From NCBI RefSeq assembly GCF_949769225.1, contig NZ_CATKPB010000001.1: 64,000 nucleotides of DNA; one strand, 5' to 3'. A model generated the notes under the pieces. It made no database searches, was not told where the DNA came from, and was given only the letters and a program-made list of their open reading frames with translations. The position numbers were made by a program, and so were the translations under genes. Below are positions 8,045 through 16,905 of this stretch, in pieces. Within the stretch, counting starts at the first letter, position 1; the number at the start of each line of letters is the position of its first letter. The stretch is from Peptoniphilus_A genitalis (lineage in GTDB: Bacteria; Bacillota; Clostridia; Tissierellales; Peptoniphilaceae).

Positions 8045-9196
8045 ATGAAATATATTTACAGAATATTTGTATTCCTTACTGTTGTACTCCTCCTTGGGGC
8101 CTTGGGACTTACCTTCATATTTGCACCAAGAGGACAAAAATTAGCTAACGAAAACAAAATTAAAAATAAAGATCAAGTGCAAGAACCAGAAAAAATTTCT
8201 ATCTTTAACGAGGATGAAGACATTGTAAACATCCTTCTAGTTGGAATTGATTCAAGTGAAGTTACTTATGAAAAGGACGAGGACTCCAAGAGGGCAGACA
8301 CCATTATGCTCCTATCAATTGATCCAAAATACGACAGGGTTAGACTCCTATCCATACCTAGAGATACATACTACAAGTTAAAGGGTTATGACAACTACAG
8401 GATGAATGCAGCCTACTCTCGTGGTGGAATTGATCTACAAGTTTCCAGTGTCGAAGACTTTTTGGGTATAAAAATTTCTCACTACGTCACAGTTAACTAC
8501 GAGGCAGTAAAGGAACTTGTTGATGCCATTGGTGGTGTGGAAGTTTACACTCCAGCCTACAAGTACACAGATCCTTCAACTATACCGCCTCTTGTAATTA
8601 ATTTTGAAGAGGGTCTTCACCTATTAAATGGAGAAGATGCAGTTAAATATCTTAGAATTAGAAAAATTTACAAGGACCAAGACCTTGACAGGATTAAGGC
8701 CCAACAAGGCTTTATAATGAAGATCTTCGACAAGATGAAGTCACCAAGGATGCTTCTTAAGCTTCCGAAATTAGTTTCCATTGCCAACAAGCATATTGAA
8801 ACTGATATGAACTACGGACAACTTTCCTACCTTGCCTACTATGGTGTAACCCTTGATAGGGAAAATATAGGGATGTCAACAGCACCAGGTCGCACAAAGA
8901 AGGGGTCTCCTCTTTACTTTGTTGACAAGAAGGACGCTATGTATGTTGCATCTGAACTAGAAAGACTTAGAAATAGTTCTGAGGTCCAAGGAGAAGAGCC
9001 AAGGGACTACACAGAAGAAGAGCTTGCAAACATGACAGAGACAGAGAGGGCAGAAGCTGAACAAAAGATGAGGGACAAGAAGCTTAGGGACAAGTTAAAG
9101 GAAGAGGCAATTCATGAAAACGAGCCTTCCAATGAAAATTCAAATCCTAACAAGACTTCAAAGACTTCTTCAAAAACTACATCAAATAAAAATTAA
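8045..9196 (+). CDS. LytR-CpsA-Psr (LCP) family cell-wall polymer ligase
   Basis: 383 residues. A membrane anchor (~residues 5-27) precedes an extracellular LCP domain (~60-260) with NILLVGID, the arginine-rich LLSIPRDTY, MNAAYSRGG and KYLRIRKIYKDQDL motifs that hold polyprenyl-phosphate in the family. LCP enzymes attach teichoic-acid-like or capsular glycopolymers to peptidoglycan. The last ~60 residues are charged then Asn/Ser/Thr/Lys-rich and probably disordered. AGGAGG lies six bases before the ATG. It is monocistronic, divergent from the DUF188 gene, and ends in a strong terminator. Confidence 0.9.
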   Translation: MKYIYRIFVFLTVVLLLGALGLTFIFAPRGQKLANENKIKNKDQVQEPEKISIFNEDEDIVNILLVGIDSSEVTYEKDEDSKRADTIMLLSIDPKYDRVRLLSIPRDTYYKLKGYDNYRMNAAYSRGGIDLQVSSVEDFLGIKISHYVTVNYEAVKELVDAIGGVEVYTPAYKYTDPSTIPPLVINFEEGLHLLNGEDAVKYLRIRKIYKDQDLDRIKAQQGFIMKIFDKMKSPRMLLKLPKLVSIANKHIETDMNYGQLSYLAYYGVTLDRENIGMSTAPGRTKKGSPLYFVDKKDAMYVASELERLRNSSEVQGEEPRDYTEEELANMTETERAEAEQKMRDKKLRDKLKEEAIHENEPSNENSNPNKTSKTSSKTTSNKN

Positions 9197-9197
9197 G

Positions 9198-9221
9198 AGG
9201 ACCCGCGAGGGTTCTTTTTTT
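9198..9221 (+). terminator. Intrinsic terminator of the LCP gene
   Basis: AGGACCC-GCGA-GGGTTCT (one G-T pair) followed by seven T, starting two bases after the stop codon. Confidence 0.9.
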
Positions 9222-9239
9222 GTAGATTTTTATTAGTTA

Positions 9240-9370
9240 GTAGTTTTCTGGGAGTTTGTAAAAGTTTATGACTTTATAAAAACTTAGTAAGTCATAAAAA
9301 TAAAAAAATAAAATCTTATGACTTCATAAAAATAAAAAAATAAAATCACATAACCCTACAAAAATTAAAA
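9240..9370. repeat. AT-rich degenerate direct repeats
   Basis: The intergenic stretch repeats TTATGACTTYATAAAAA and ATAAAAAAATAAAATC units two to three times (around 9268-9284, 9292-9312, 9316-9345). No reading frame is visible. A related but longer patch occurs at about 20430-20610. Confidence 0.6.
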
Positions 9371-9376
9371 ATAAAA

Positions 9377-9398
9377 AATCACCAGTCGCCTGGTGATT
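9377..9398 (-). terminator. Terminator of pepT
   Basis: AATCACCAG-TCGC-CTGGTGATT is a perfect 9-bp stem. On the minus strand it is followed by a T-rich tract, six bases after the pepT stop. Confidence 0.9.
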
Positions 9399-9404
9399 CA
9401 TAAC

Positions 9405-10613
9405 TTATTCAACTAATAATTTTATTATATTTTTCACAACTTCCTTAGACTTTTCCATTTGGTCAAGACTCACAAGCTCGTAGCGACCGTGGTAGTTGTA
9501 GCCGCCTGTGAAGATGTTAGGAGTCGGTAGCCCCATAAAGGAAAGTTTTGATCCGTCAGTTCCACCTCTTACTGGTCCAATCACTGGCTCGACACCTGCC
9601 ATATCAAAGGCAGCCTTTGCCAAGTCGATGATTTCCATGTGGTCCTCAAGTTTTTCCCTCATGTTGTAATATTGGTCCTTGATTTCAATTTTTATCCTGT
9701 CCTTGTACTTTTTGTTTAAGAAGTCAGCAATATCTTCAAATAATTTCTTTCTAGCTTCAAACTTTTCCCTTGAGTGGTCCCTGATGATGTAGGACATCCT
9801 TGTGGACTCAACAGAACCTTCCATGCTAAGTAGAAGGGAGAAGCCCTCGTAGCCTTCTGTGTATTCAGGTCTTTCATTGACAGGAAGCATAGAATTAAAT
9901 TCCATGGCAATAAGTTGAGAATTTACCATGGTGTCCTTGGCAGATCCTGGATGAACATTTTTCCCTTGGATTTCCACCTTGCATGAAGCTGCATTAAAGG
10001 TTTCATATTCAAGTTCGCCAAGAGGTCCACCGTCAACAGTGAAGGCAAAGTCTGCCCCAAAGTCTTTAACATTAAACTTGTCTGCCCCTCTGCCAATTTC
10101 CTCATCAGGAGTAAAGGCAATCCTTATGTCCCCATAGCTTGCGTCGGGATCCTTTAAAATCTCTTCCACAGCAGAAACTATAATTGCAATGCCTGCCTTG
10201 TCGTCTGCCCCAAGTAGGGTATTTCCATCAGTAGTTACTATAGTTTGTCCCCTTAAGTCCCTTAAGAAAGGAAAGTCTTTCACACTTGTTGTAAATTCTT
10301 CATTTAGTTTAATATCAGCTCCGTCATAATTTTCTATAATTCTTGGTTTGACATCTTTTCCAGACATGTCGGGAGCTGTGTCCATGTGGGCAATAAATCC
10401 TACAGTTTTCTTCGCCTTGACCCTGCCAGGGATCCTTCCATAGACGTAACCATTCTCATCAATTTCTGCTTGGATACCAAGAGAGCTTAGCTCTTCGACT
10501 AGATAATTGCCAAGGGATAGCTGCCTCTCAGTTGATGGGCAAGTCCCTGAAGCCTCGTCGCTTGTTGTCTCAAAAGACACGTATTTTAAAAATCTATCTA
10601 ACATATTTGTCAT
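9405..10613 (-). CDS. pepT: Peptidase T (tripeptide aminopeptidase)
   Basis: About 402 residues of the M20B metallopeptidase family. Visible zinc-site motifs are HMDTAPDMSG, GADDKAGIA, TPDEEIGRGAD and GGTDGSKLSFMGLPTPN, with HGRYE near the end. The enzyme releases N-terminal residues from tripeptides in the cytoplasm. ATG 10613 (MTNMLDRF) is preferred: GGAGG lies eight bases upstream, whereas a start four codons earlier would be a TTG overlapping that site. The length matches the family. Confidence 0.95.
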   Translation of the reverse strand: MTNMLDRFLKYVSFETTSDEASGTCPSTERQLSLGNYLVEELSSLGIQAEIDENGYVYGRIPGRVKAKKTVGFIAHMDTAPDMSGKDVKPRIIENYDGADIKLNEEFTTSVKDFPFLRDLRGQTIVTTDGNTLLGADDKAGIAIIVSAVEEILKDPDASYGDIRIAFTPDEEIGRGADKFNVKDFGADFAFTVDGGPLGELEYETFNAASCKVEIQGKNVHPGSAKDTMVNSQLIAMEFNSMLPVNERPEYTEGYEGFSLLLSMEGSVESTRMSYIIRDHSREKFEARKKLFEDIADFLNKKYKDRIKIEIKDQYYNMREKLEDHMEIIDLAKAAFDMAGVEPVIGPVRGGTDGSKLSFMGLPTPNIFTGGYNYHGRYELVSLDQMEKSKEVVKNIIKLLVE

Positions 10614-10650
10614 AAGAACCTCCAATAAAAATATTTTATCACAAAGAAAA

Positions 10651-10665
10651 GCGACTGAGGGTCGC
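10651..10665 (-). terminator. Terminator of mgsA
   Basis: GCGAC-TGAGG-GTCGC stem; on the minus strand it is followed by TTTTCTTTG. It sits between mgsA and pepT, so the two genes are separate units. Confidence 0.75.
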
Positions 10666-10676
10666 CTTAATTTTAA

Positions 10677-11150
10677 TCAATCAAAATCATTTTTTGAAAT
10701 TCTATCTTCCACAGAATATTCATTGTCCAAAATTTCTACTTCATACTCGCTACTAAACATTGGGGATGACAAGATGTAGTCAGCAGTCGTTGGTGAAGTA
10801 GCAAGGGCAATGTTGTAGAGAGTTGAAATTCTTAAAAGGGCCTTGACATCTGGGTCGTGAGGTTGTGCCTCAAGGGGATCCCAAAAGAAAATTAAAATAT
10901 CAATTTGTGAATCTGATATCTTGGCGCCAAGTTGTTGGTCGCCACCTAGGGGACCAGACACAAGTCTCTTGACGTCGAGAGAAGTCTCGCGTGAGATAAG
11001 GGCTGCAGTTGTTCCTGTCCCAATAAACTTGTGACCTCTTAGTTCATCTTCGTGCCTCTTCACCCAAGCGAGTAGTTCCTTCTTCTTGTGATCGTGGGCA
11101 ACAAGGGCGATGGTCTTTTTCTCTTTAACTTTAATAGATTTAACTTCCAT
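10677..11150 (-). CDS. mgsA: Methylglyoxal synthase
   Basis: 157 residues. It converts dihydroxyacetone phosphate to methylglyoxal and phosphate, a glycolytic bypass. Characteristic motifs are IALVAHDHKK (phosphate-binding region), FIGTGTTAALI, VSGPLGGDQQLGA, ILIFFWDPLEAQPHDPDV (catalytic Asp and His) and ALLRISTLYNIALATSPTTAD. The C-terminal tail after about residue 135 is acidic and extra. Start ATG 11150 follows AGAGGT. Gene length is typical. Confidence 0.95.
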   Translation of the reverse strand: MEVKSIKVKEKKTIALVAHDHKKKELLAWVKRHEDELRGHKFIGTGTTAALISRETSLDVKRLVSGPLGGDQQLGAKISDSQIDILIFFWDPLEAQPHDPDVKALLRISTLYNIALATSPTTADYILSSPMFSSEYEVEILDNEYSVEDRISKNDFD

Positions 11151-11172
11151 AAATACCTCTTTAAATAAAATC

Positions 11173-11201
11173 TTGACTAAGCAATTTCTTTAATATATAA
11201 T
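11173..11201 (+). promoter_or_regulatory. Promoter of the rpsF-ssb-rpsR operon
   Basis: TTGACT at 11173-11178 and TATAAT at 11196-11201 with a 17-base spacer, about 20 bases before the S6:S18 leader hairpin. Confidence 0.8.
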
Positions 11202-11220
11202 ATCAAAGATTGAAATCCTT

Positions 11221-11253
11221 GCATAGTTTAAATACTATGCCGAAGACCATAAG
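11221..11253 (+). promoter_or_regulatory. S6:S18 ribosomal-protein leader element
   Basis: GCATAGT at 11221-11227 pairs with ACTATGC at 11234-11240, and the stem is followed directly by CCG and AAGACC. A short hairpin with a CCG box just before rpsF is the recognised autoregulatory leader bound by the S6:S18 complex in many bacteria. Repression of the operon by its products is inferred from that family knowledge. Confidence 0.7.
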
Positions 11254-11264
11254 GAGGTGAAAGT

Positions 11265-11549
11265 ATGAATAAATACGAAGCGGTGATTATGTTTTATCCT
11301 GAAGTGGAAGAAGAAAAAAGAAATGCTTCCTTCGATAGACTTAAAAAAGTAATCGAAAAAGACGGAAAAATCAATAACATTGATGAATGGGGAATGAAAA
11401 AACTAGCTTACGCAATCGACTACAAAAACGAAGCTTACTATATTTTCTATGAATTCGAAACAAAAGCAGAAGATATAGTTGAAATCAACAGAGTAGCGAA
11501 AATCATGGACCCAGTAATGAGACAAATGATTATCAAGGTTGAAGACTAA
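11265..11549 (+). CDS. rpsF: 30S ribosomal protein S6
   Basis: 94 residues beginning MNKYEAVIMFYPEVEEE, with the family pattern WGMKKLAYAIDYKNEAYYIFYEFE. S6 dimerises with S18 on the platform of the small subunit. AAGGAGGTG lies seven bases before the ATG. It is first in the conserved rpsF-ssb-rpsR operon. Confidence 0.98.
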   Translation: MNKYEAVIMFYPEVEEEKRNASFDRLKKVIEKDGKINNIDEWGMKKLAYAIDYKNEAYYIFYEFETKAEDIVEINRVAKIMDPVMRQMIIKVED

Positions 11550-11558
11550 GGAGTTTTT

Positions 11559-12095
11559 ATGAATAGTGTATGTTTAATCGGAAGATTAGCGAGAGATCCC
11601 GAACTTCGTTACGCACAAACTGGCACAGCAATGTGTCGTTTTACAGTTGCCGTAGATAGAAGATTAAGCAAGCAAAAGAGACAAGAAGCACAAGCTAACA
11701 ATCAGCCAACTGCTGACTTTGTATCTTGTACAGCTTTTGGAGCTACTGCTGAGCTTATAGCAAACTATCACAAAAAAGGCAGCCAAATTGGAATCGAAGG
11801 TAGAATCCAAACTGGAAGTTACGAAAGAGATGGAAGAACAGTTTACACGACAGACGTTGTAGTAAATAATCTTACATTTATTGGATCTAGCCAAGGTGGG
11901 GGACAAGCACAAGGCGGCTTTAACCAAAACCAAGCTGGATTTAATCAAAACAACTTCCAAAACCAAGGCGGATTCAATCAAGCTGGCATGGCTAGCCCAG
12001 GACCAGTAAATTCTGCTTACGAAAATGATTTTTCAAAGAGCGATAACGATGACGATGGATTTTTCCCTGTTGATAATGACGATATTCCATTTTAA
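11559..12095 (+). CDS. ssb: Single-stranded DNA-binding protein
   Basis: 178 residues. An N-terminal OB fold (~1-112) begins MNSVCLIGRLARDPELRY and includes GIEGRIQTGSYERDG. A Gly/Gln/Asn-rich linker with repeated GGFNQNQAGFNQ-like units follows. The acidic tip DNDDIPF at the C-terminus recruits replication and repair partners. Position between rpsF and rpsR is the conserved bacterial order. The prophage carries no ssb of its own, so its Bet recombinase probably works with this protein. Confidence 0.98.
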   Translation: MNSVCLIGRLARDPELRYAQTGTAMCRFTVAVDRRLSKQKRQEAQANNQPTADFVSCTAFGATAELIANYHKKGSQIGIEGRIQTGSYERDGRTVYTTDVVVNNLTFIGSSQGGGQAQGGFNQNQAGFNQNNFQNQGGFNQAGMASPGPVNSAYENDFSKSDNDDDGFFPVDNDDIPF

Positions 12096-12106
12096 GGAGG
12101 GTAAAA

Positions 12107-12331
12107 ATGCAAAGAAGATTTGGCAGAAGGAAAAAAGTAGATCCTTTTGAAAAAGATAAGACTAAAAAAATTGACTATAAAGATGTTGAAACACTAAGAA
12201 ATTATATTTCTGACCGTGGAAAGATTCTTCCAAGAAGAATCACTGGCTTAAACGCTAAACATCAAAGAGAAATGACAGTAGCTATCAAGAGAGCAAGACA
12301 AATTGCACTTCTTCCATATAGCGCTGACTAA
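12107..12331 (+). CDS. rpsR: 30S ribosomal protein S18
   Basis: 74 residues with a basic N-terminus (MQRRFGRRKK) and the family core NYISDRGKILPRRITGL and HQREMTVAIKRARQIALLPY. It is the last gene of the rpsF-ssb-rpsR operon, with AAGGAGGG eleven bases after ssb, and is closed by a strong terminator. There is no CXXC zinc motif, so this is the zinc-independent form. Confidence 0.98.
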   Translation: MQRRFGRRKKVDPFEKDKTKKIDYKDVETLRNYISDRGKILPRRITGLNAKHQREMTVAIKRARQIALLPYSAD

Positions 12332-12340
12332 TATGATTTT

Positions 12341-12374
12341 AACTGTTGGGTAATAACCCAGCAGTTTTTTTATT
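12341..12374 (+). terminator. Terminator of the rpsR operon
   Basis: AACTGTTGGGT and ACCCAGCAGTT form an 11-bp stem (one G-T) with an AATA loop, running into seven T. Confidence 0.95.
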
Positions 12375-12509
12375 GGAAATATTTAATCGGAAATTTTAAA
12401 TCCTAGATTTTAATTTAAATTTAATTTAAATTTAATTTATTTAATGTATAATCATACTAAAGAGACATATTAGCGGAATATTTTAGAATTTTAAAATAAG
12501 GAGGATTTT

Positions 12510-13553
12510 ATGAAGAAGAAATTTATTTTGGGAGCGTCAATCTTGGCTCTTGCTATCCCAACTTTTGTCACTGCAAATTCTAACATTAGGATTTGGATGA
12601 AGGGCAATCTTATCAAGTCTGATGTGGCTCCTTACATTTATCAAGAGAGGACTATGGTGCCTCTTAGGGTGATTTCTGAAAATCTTGGAAAGGAAGTTAC
12701 TTGGGATGGTGCCAAGAGATCTGTTAACATTAAGGATGAAAAGGGAAATGAGTTTTCTCTTATTATTGGTGGAAAGTTTATGGAAGATATTTCGGCAAAT
12801 GTTGACAGGAAGATTGAACTTGATGCACCTGCTCTTATTAAAGACGACAGGACTTTTGTTCCCCTAAGGGCAATAGCTGAAGCCTTTGGCGAAAGGGTTG
12901 ACTGGGACAAGGACAAGAGGGTTGTTGTAATTGGCGAAGGCTATGACACTAATAAAATCAAAGAAGAAAAGAAGGAAGTCTTGGACCCACTTGGACTTGA
13001 CTACCTTTACAATAAGGACATGGCAGGTAAGTCTGATGAAGAAAAGACTCAATACGAAAAGGCTATGAGGGCACAAGAATCCAAAGTCTTTAAGGGTTAT
13101 AAGAATGGAGATGTTGAAGGCTGCCTCGCTTGGCTTTCCTTTGCCAAGGCTGGAGAATTTTTTGAACCTGAACAAAATAAAAATCCATTTTTAAATCCCA
13201 AGAAGGATGGTCTTGGAATAGGCTTGACTAAAAGGGGAGAAGCAATGTCAGGTTACGAAAAAACTGAGGGAGAAGACTACTACAAGAGAGACTGCATGGG
13301 TCTTGCTTCTGGTCCATGCGTGGCAGGTCTAGAACACTTTGATTATTATATAAACTATGATGGAACTTTCAGCTATTTTAGACTTCCACTTCACTATCAA
13401 GGTACCGCTCCTGAAATGTTAAAGGAAGTTAAGAATATTGTGGCACATCCAAAAAAGATAAAGTTTATAAAGGCTGATAAGAGTGAAATTGAAAAACTTT
13501 TAAAGACTTTAGTGGATGCTGAAAATGATTATAAGTTAAAGGATCTTGTTTAA
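12510..13553 (+). CDS. Secreted protein with paired copper-amine-oxidase-type stalk domains
   Basis: 347 residues. A signal peptide (MKKKFILGASILALAIP, cut near ANS) precedes two beta-rich repeats of the copper amine oxidase N-terminal (stalk) family: MVPLRVISENLGKEVTWD and FVPLRAIAEAFGERVDWD, each followed by a short strand. Residues ~155-347 form a separate domain I do not recognise, with CMGLASGPCVAG as a possible disulphide. In Firmicutes the stalk repeat is common on secreted and wall-associated proteins. A related repeat ends the prophage endolysin at 61468-62286. A TATAAT box near 12447 and GGAGG before the ATG are visible. Confidence 0.8.
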   Translation: MKKKFILGASILALAIPTFVTANSNIRIWMKGNLIKSDVAPYIYQERTMVPLRVISENLGKEVTWDGAKRSVNIKDEKGNEFSLIIGGKFMEDISANVDRKIELDAPALIKDDRTFVPLRAIAEAFGERVDWDKDKRVVVIGEGYDTNKIKEEKKEVLDPLGLDYLYNKDMAGKSDEEKTQYEKAMRAQESKVFKGYKNGDVEGCLAWLSFAKAGEFFEPEQNKNPFLNPKKDGLGIGLTKRGEAMSGYEKTEGEDYYKRDCMGLASGPCVAGLEHFDYYINYDGTFSYFRLPLHYQGTAPEMLKEVKNIVAHPKKIKFIKADKSEIEKLLKTLVDAENDYKLKDLV

Positions 13554-13561
13554 ATTATAGG

Positions 13562-13587
13562 GACTAGCTCAGGCTAGTCTTTTTTTT
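13562..13587 (+). terminator. Terminator of the stalk-domain gene
   Basis: GACTAGC-TCAG-GCTAGTC followed by eight T. Confidence 0.92.
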
Positions 13588-13621
13588 ATTTGATTTGTTA
13601 TGGAAAAGTAAAAACAAAAAA

Positions 13622-13644
13622 GAGGAACCCTGTGAGTCCCTCAT
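13622..13644 (-). terminator. Terminator of the YjiH-like gene
   Basis: An imperfect GAGGAAC/GTCCCTC stem that on the minus strand runs into CTTTTTTG. It lies 23 bases after the stop of the leftward gene. Confidence 0.6.
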
Positions 13645-13666
13645 TTCTATTATTTAAATTAAGAAA

Positions 13667-14974
13667 TTATCTAAATACTAGATAAAGTATTGGCATTGAA
13701 ATTACTATACTTAAAATAACTCTTTCGATCCAGATGATAATGTAATCTGAGAATTTTAGAGGTATTTCTGTTCCCATCATAACTGGGATTGATGCTGAGA
13801 AGAATAGGATTTCTGACACAGAAACTATAGCAACTAGCATTTTTGTTATTAGACCAAGGCCAGCTTCTGCTACAAGTGGTGCTGGAAGAAGCATTTCTGC
13901 AATGCTCATTCCAAGAGCTTGTGCAACCATAAGTGGTTCTTCCACCTTAGTGATTAGTGTAAATGGATAGAAGATGTAGCCGATGATGTCAAAGATTGGA
14001 GTGTACTCTGCAAGCAAAAGTCCAATCATACCCACGCCAAGAAGAGATGGGGCAATGTTAAGTGCCATTTTAAAACCATCGATAAAGTTATCCTTTATTA
14101 CTTTTCCTAGGGAGTCAGCGTTTTTGTAAGCTGTCATACCTGCATCAAGGGCATCAGCGAAAGTAACTTTTTTCTTTTCTTCTGGTACATATTCCTTGCC
14201 TGAATAATATTCTTGTGGCTTCTTGTTAAGTGGGAAGATTCTTGCTGTGATTGCTGTTACTATGAAAGTAACAATAAGTGTAATCCAGAAGTAAGCTAGC
14301 CAGTAATCCATTAGGTCAAGAGTTTTTGCTACGATAATCATAAAAGTTGCAGAAACTGTTGAGAATCCTGTTGCTATAATTGCAGCTTCCTTCTTTGTGT
14401 AAGTGTCTTCCATGTAAACTCTGTTTGTGATTAAAAGTGCTAATGAATAAGAACCAACGAAGGATGCAACGGCATCTACTGCTGATCTACCAGGAGTTTT
14501 AAATACTGGTCTCATTACAGGTTCCATGAAAACTCCAATGAATTCCATAAGTCCAAAGCCTGTCAAGAAAGCAAGGAAGACTGAACCAATTGGCACAATT
14601 GTTGTTACAGATACCATGATTCCATTCCAAATAAGTGGAAGCATATCCTTGTCAAATATTCTTGCTGGTCCCTTATTTGTTAAATACATAAACACAAAGA
14701 CAAGGGCAACTAATTTTAGTGCAAAGAAAACCATGTGAAGTTTACTTTTTTCCCATGACTTTGTCTTAATTGCATAAACTATACCAGCTATTACCATGAA
14801 AACTCCAAAGATTAAATTATAATTTGGTGCCTTCTTAACAAAAGATGTTAAGTGGTCAATAGGGATGGTGTTAGCTTCTCCAATTTTAATTGGCACGAAG
14901 AACATGAAAATTCCAAATAGTGCATATAAAACGAACATCAAGATGTCCTTCGAATTAAATTTTTTAGTTTCCAT
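13667..14974 (-). CDS. YjiH-like nucleoside-recognition (GATE) membrane protein
   Basis: About 435 residues with roughly ten membrane helices, beginning METKKFNSKDILMFVLY. Polar breaks in the helices (GFGLMEFIGVFMEPVM and PGRSAVDAVASFVGSYS) match the nucleoside-recognition/GATE domain of the YjiH family, membrane proteins thought to move small solutes. ATG 14974 has AAGGAGG eight bases upstream and replaces a longer frame start. It is monocistronic. The substrate is unknown. Confidence 0.8.
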   Translation of the reverse strand: METKKFNSKDILMFVLYALFGIFMFFVPIKIGEANTIPIDHLTSFVKKAPNYNLIFGVFMVIAGIVYAIKTKSWEKSKLHMVFFALKLVALVFVFMYLTNKGPARIFDKDMLPLIWNGIMVSVTTIVPIGSVFLAFLTGFGLMEFIGVFMEPVMRPVFKTPGRSAVDAVASFVGSYSLALLITNRVYMEDTYTKKEAAIIATGFSTVSATFMIIVAKTLDLMDYWLAYFWITLIVTFIVTAITARIFPLNKKPQEYYSGKEYVPEEKKKVTFADALDAGMTAYKNADSLGKVIKDNFIDGFKMALNIAPSLLGVGMIGLLLAEYTPIFDIIGYIFYPFTLITKVEEPLMVAQALGMSIAEMLLPAPLVAEAGLGLITKMLVAIVSVSEILFFSASIPVMMGTEIPLKFSDYIIIWIERVILSIVISMPILYLVFR

Positions 14975-15169
14975 TATTATTCCTCCTTTAAAATAATAAA
15001 AGTTTATCAAACAACTATCCTTTTACTTTATTATAGCACAGCAATATTTAAGGTAAAGGTTTTCTGTGTTTTTATGAAACTTTTTATTTGTAACACTTTA
15101 GAAGGCTATAAAAAATTTTTTGTTTGACTATTTAAAAAAATCACCTGTTGAATTGAGTTCAATAAAAAA

Positions 15170-15187
15170 GACCTGGCGAACCAGGTC
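15170..15187 (-). terminator. Terminator of the unknown-protein/exporter operon
   Basis: GACCTGG-CGAA-CCAGGTC perfect stem; on the minus strand followed by TTTTTTATTG. Confidence 0.92.
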
Positions 15188-15195
15188 CAAATTTA

Positions 15196-16905
15196 TTATT
15201 TGAAGTCAACTTCTATGACGTTGTTGGAGTTTGCTTCTTCAGTCCTGAAGTAGTCGTAGATGTCTCTTCCAAAGTTTGTAATTTTTATTTCTGCGATTTC
15301 TTCTCTTATAATGCCAAGGTCTTCGAGTATGGTTATTAGAGAAAGTTCAAAGCTTTTAAATTCACGGTCATATAATCTCACGGTCTTGTCTTCAGCTAGG
15401 TCTTTTATCAATTCTATGACAAAGGCCTTGTACTTTTCATAGTTATTGCCAAAGGAGGACTTCAAGAATTTCTTATTAGTTAAGGCTTCAATCCAAATTG
15501 CAAGTTTTGTAATGTCGTCAAAGACCAAGTAGTTGTCTGCTGTGTCTGTTAGATAGATTTCTTCCTTCTCGCCTTTTCCCTCTATTAGGGTTAGGTATTT
15601 CTTTATCATAAAGTTGAGATAGAGTTCAATTAGGGGGAAGTGGAAATTTTTATAGGTTTTTACTTCTTTTATAGGTCTGATGCCAAGGGAGTCAACAAAC
15701 TCTCGTAGCTTGGCAGGGGAAAGGTCACCAGACTTTAAGACACTTACATAATTCATGTCCAAGAACTCGATAAAGTTGTCAAAATTTTCTATAAACTTGT
15801 TAGAGAAGGCAGCCTTCTTATTTTTTGCCAAGATATTTAAAATGTTGTCATCGTAATAGAAACCATCTTGGCTATTCTTTAAGAGGTCAAGATAATAAAA
15901 AATATTTTCTTGGATTTCTCTTAAATCACTTAGCATTGATCTAACAGGTCTTCCAAGTAGGGCAAGTTTTGAGTAGAAAATAATTAGGAAGTCTATAGAG
16001 TTTGCTAGCTCTTCTTGATTTAAAAACTCGCCAGACTCAGCTAGGTCCTTAAAGATCCTTTTGTAGTCAAGATCGTAGTCTCCAAAGGATTTGCCTTCTT
16101 CTGCAAGAATATTGAAGTAAATCTTCGAGAACAATCTTATAATAAATCCTATTATTATGTCTTCGTTGGAGCCAGGGAATAACTTTTTGTAGTAGTCTAG
16201 GTTCTGTGCAACCCTAAGGTCCTCTGGCTCAAAGGAGTCTAGGAGTTCTTCAAACTCATAATAGGCATAGTCGTCTAGGTCGGGCTCTTCCTTTAAGTTT
16301 TCGTAAGTCACTTCATAGACTGCAAGGAGATTTAAAAAGTCCCTCTTTATAAAGCCCCTATTTAATTCAAAGGGACCGAACTCTTCTTCTATGTGGTCAA
16401 ATAAATTTTTCAAATTGCTTTGGAAGGCGAAGAAGTATTTATCGTCCATCATTTGTACAACTTGGAGGACCATCTTTCTCTCCTCTTCGCCAAAGACTCT
16501 CACAAGCCCCTTAGTGCTCTTGAAAAGTTCAATCCCCTTATCAAGTTCTACTTCTATATATTCATCTAAGATGCAGTCATAGAATAGGTAGTGGTCATCT
16601 TTTTTTTCTATATTAAAGAGAGAAACATAGGAGTCCCTCAAGATTTTTTTCATTCTTTCTATTGTAAACTCATCAAGGCCCTGAGATTCTAAAAGACTTC
16701 TAAGGACTCTGTCAGAATTTGGATAGAAGTCTTGGAAGTCAAATAAGACAAAGGATGCAAGATCTTCGTCACTCCTACCCAAGATGTAGGGGTTTTCCCT
16801 CATAGGGGCGAATTCATCTCTTTTTAGAAAGTTCCTAAAGCCAATTGTAGACTCTTTTAAAAGCTTTCTAGCTATTTCAAAAATTTCTTTTTTATCTTTT
16901 TTCAT
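15196..16905 (-). CDS. Large acidic cytoplasmic protein of unknown function
   Basis: 569 residues, rich in Asp, Glu, Leu, Phe and Tyr, with no signal peptide, membrane helix or nucleotide-binding motif. Predicted mainly helical, with paired acidic-aromatic stretches such as DLDDYAYYEFEELLDSFEPED. I do not recognise a family. Its start overlaps the stop of the FUSC-like exporter gene by one base, so the two are co-transcribed, and a linked role such as control of that exporter is possible but unproven. It may be restricted to this bacterial family. Confidence 0.75.
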   Translation of the reverse strand: MKKDKKEIFEIARKLLKESTIGFRNFLKRDEFAPMRENPYILGRSDEDLASFVLFDFQDFYPNSDRVLRSLLESQGLDEFTIERMKKILRDSYVSLFNIEKKDDHYLFYDCILDEYIEVELDKGIELFKSTKGLVRVFGEEERKMVLQVVQMMDDKYFFAFQSNLKNLFDHIEEEFGPFELNRGFIKRDFLNLLAVYEVTYENLKEEPDLDDYAYYEFEELLDSFEPEDLRVAQNLDYYKKLFPGSNEDIIIGFIIRLFSKIYFNILAEEGKSFGDYDLDYKRIFKDLAESGEFLNQEELANSIDFLIIFYSKLALLGRPVRSMLSDLREIQENIFYYLDLLKNSQDGFYYDDNILNILAKNKKAAFSNKFIENFDNFIEFLDMNYVSVLKSGDLSPAKLREFVDSLGIRPIKEVKTYKNFHFPLIELYLNFMIKKYLTLIEGKGEKEEIYLTDTADNYLVFDDITKLAIWIEALTNKKFLKSSFGNNYEKYKAFVIELIKDLAEDKTVRLYDREFKSFELSLITILEDLGIIREEIAEIKITNFGRDIYDYFRTEEANSNNVIEVDFK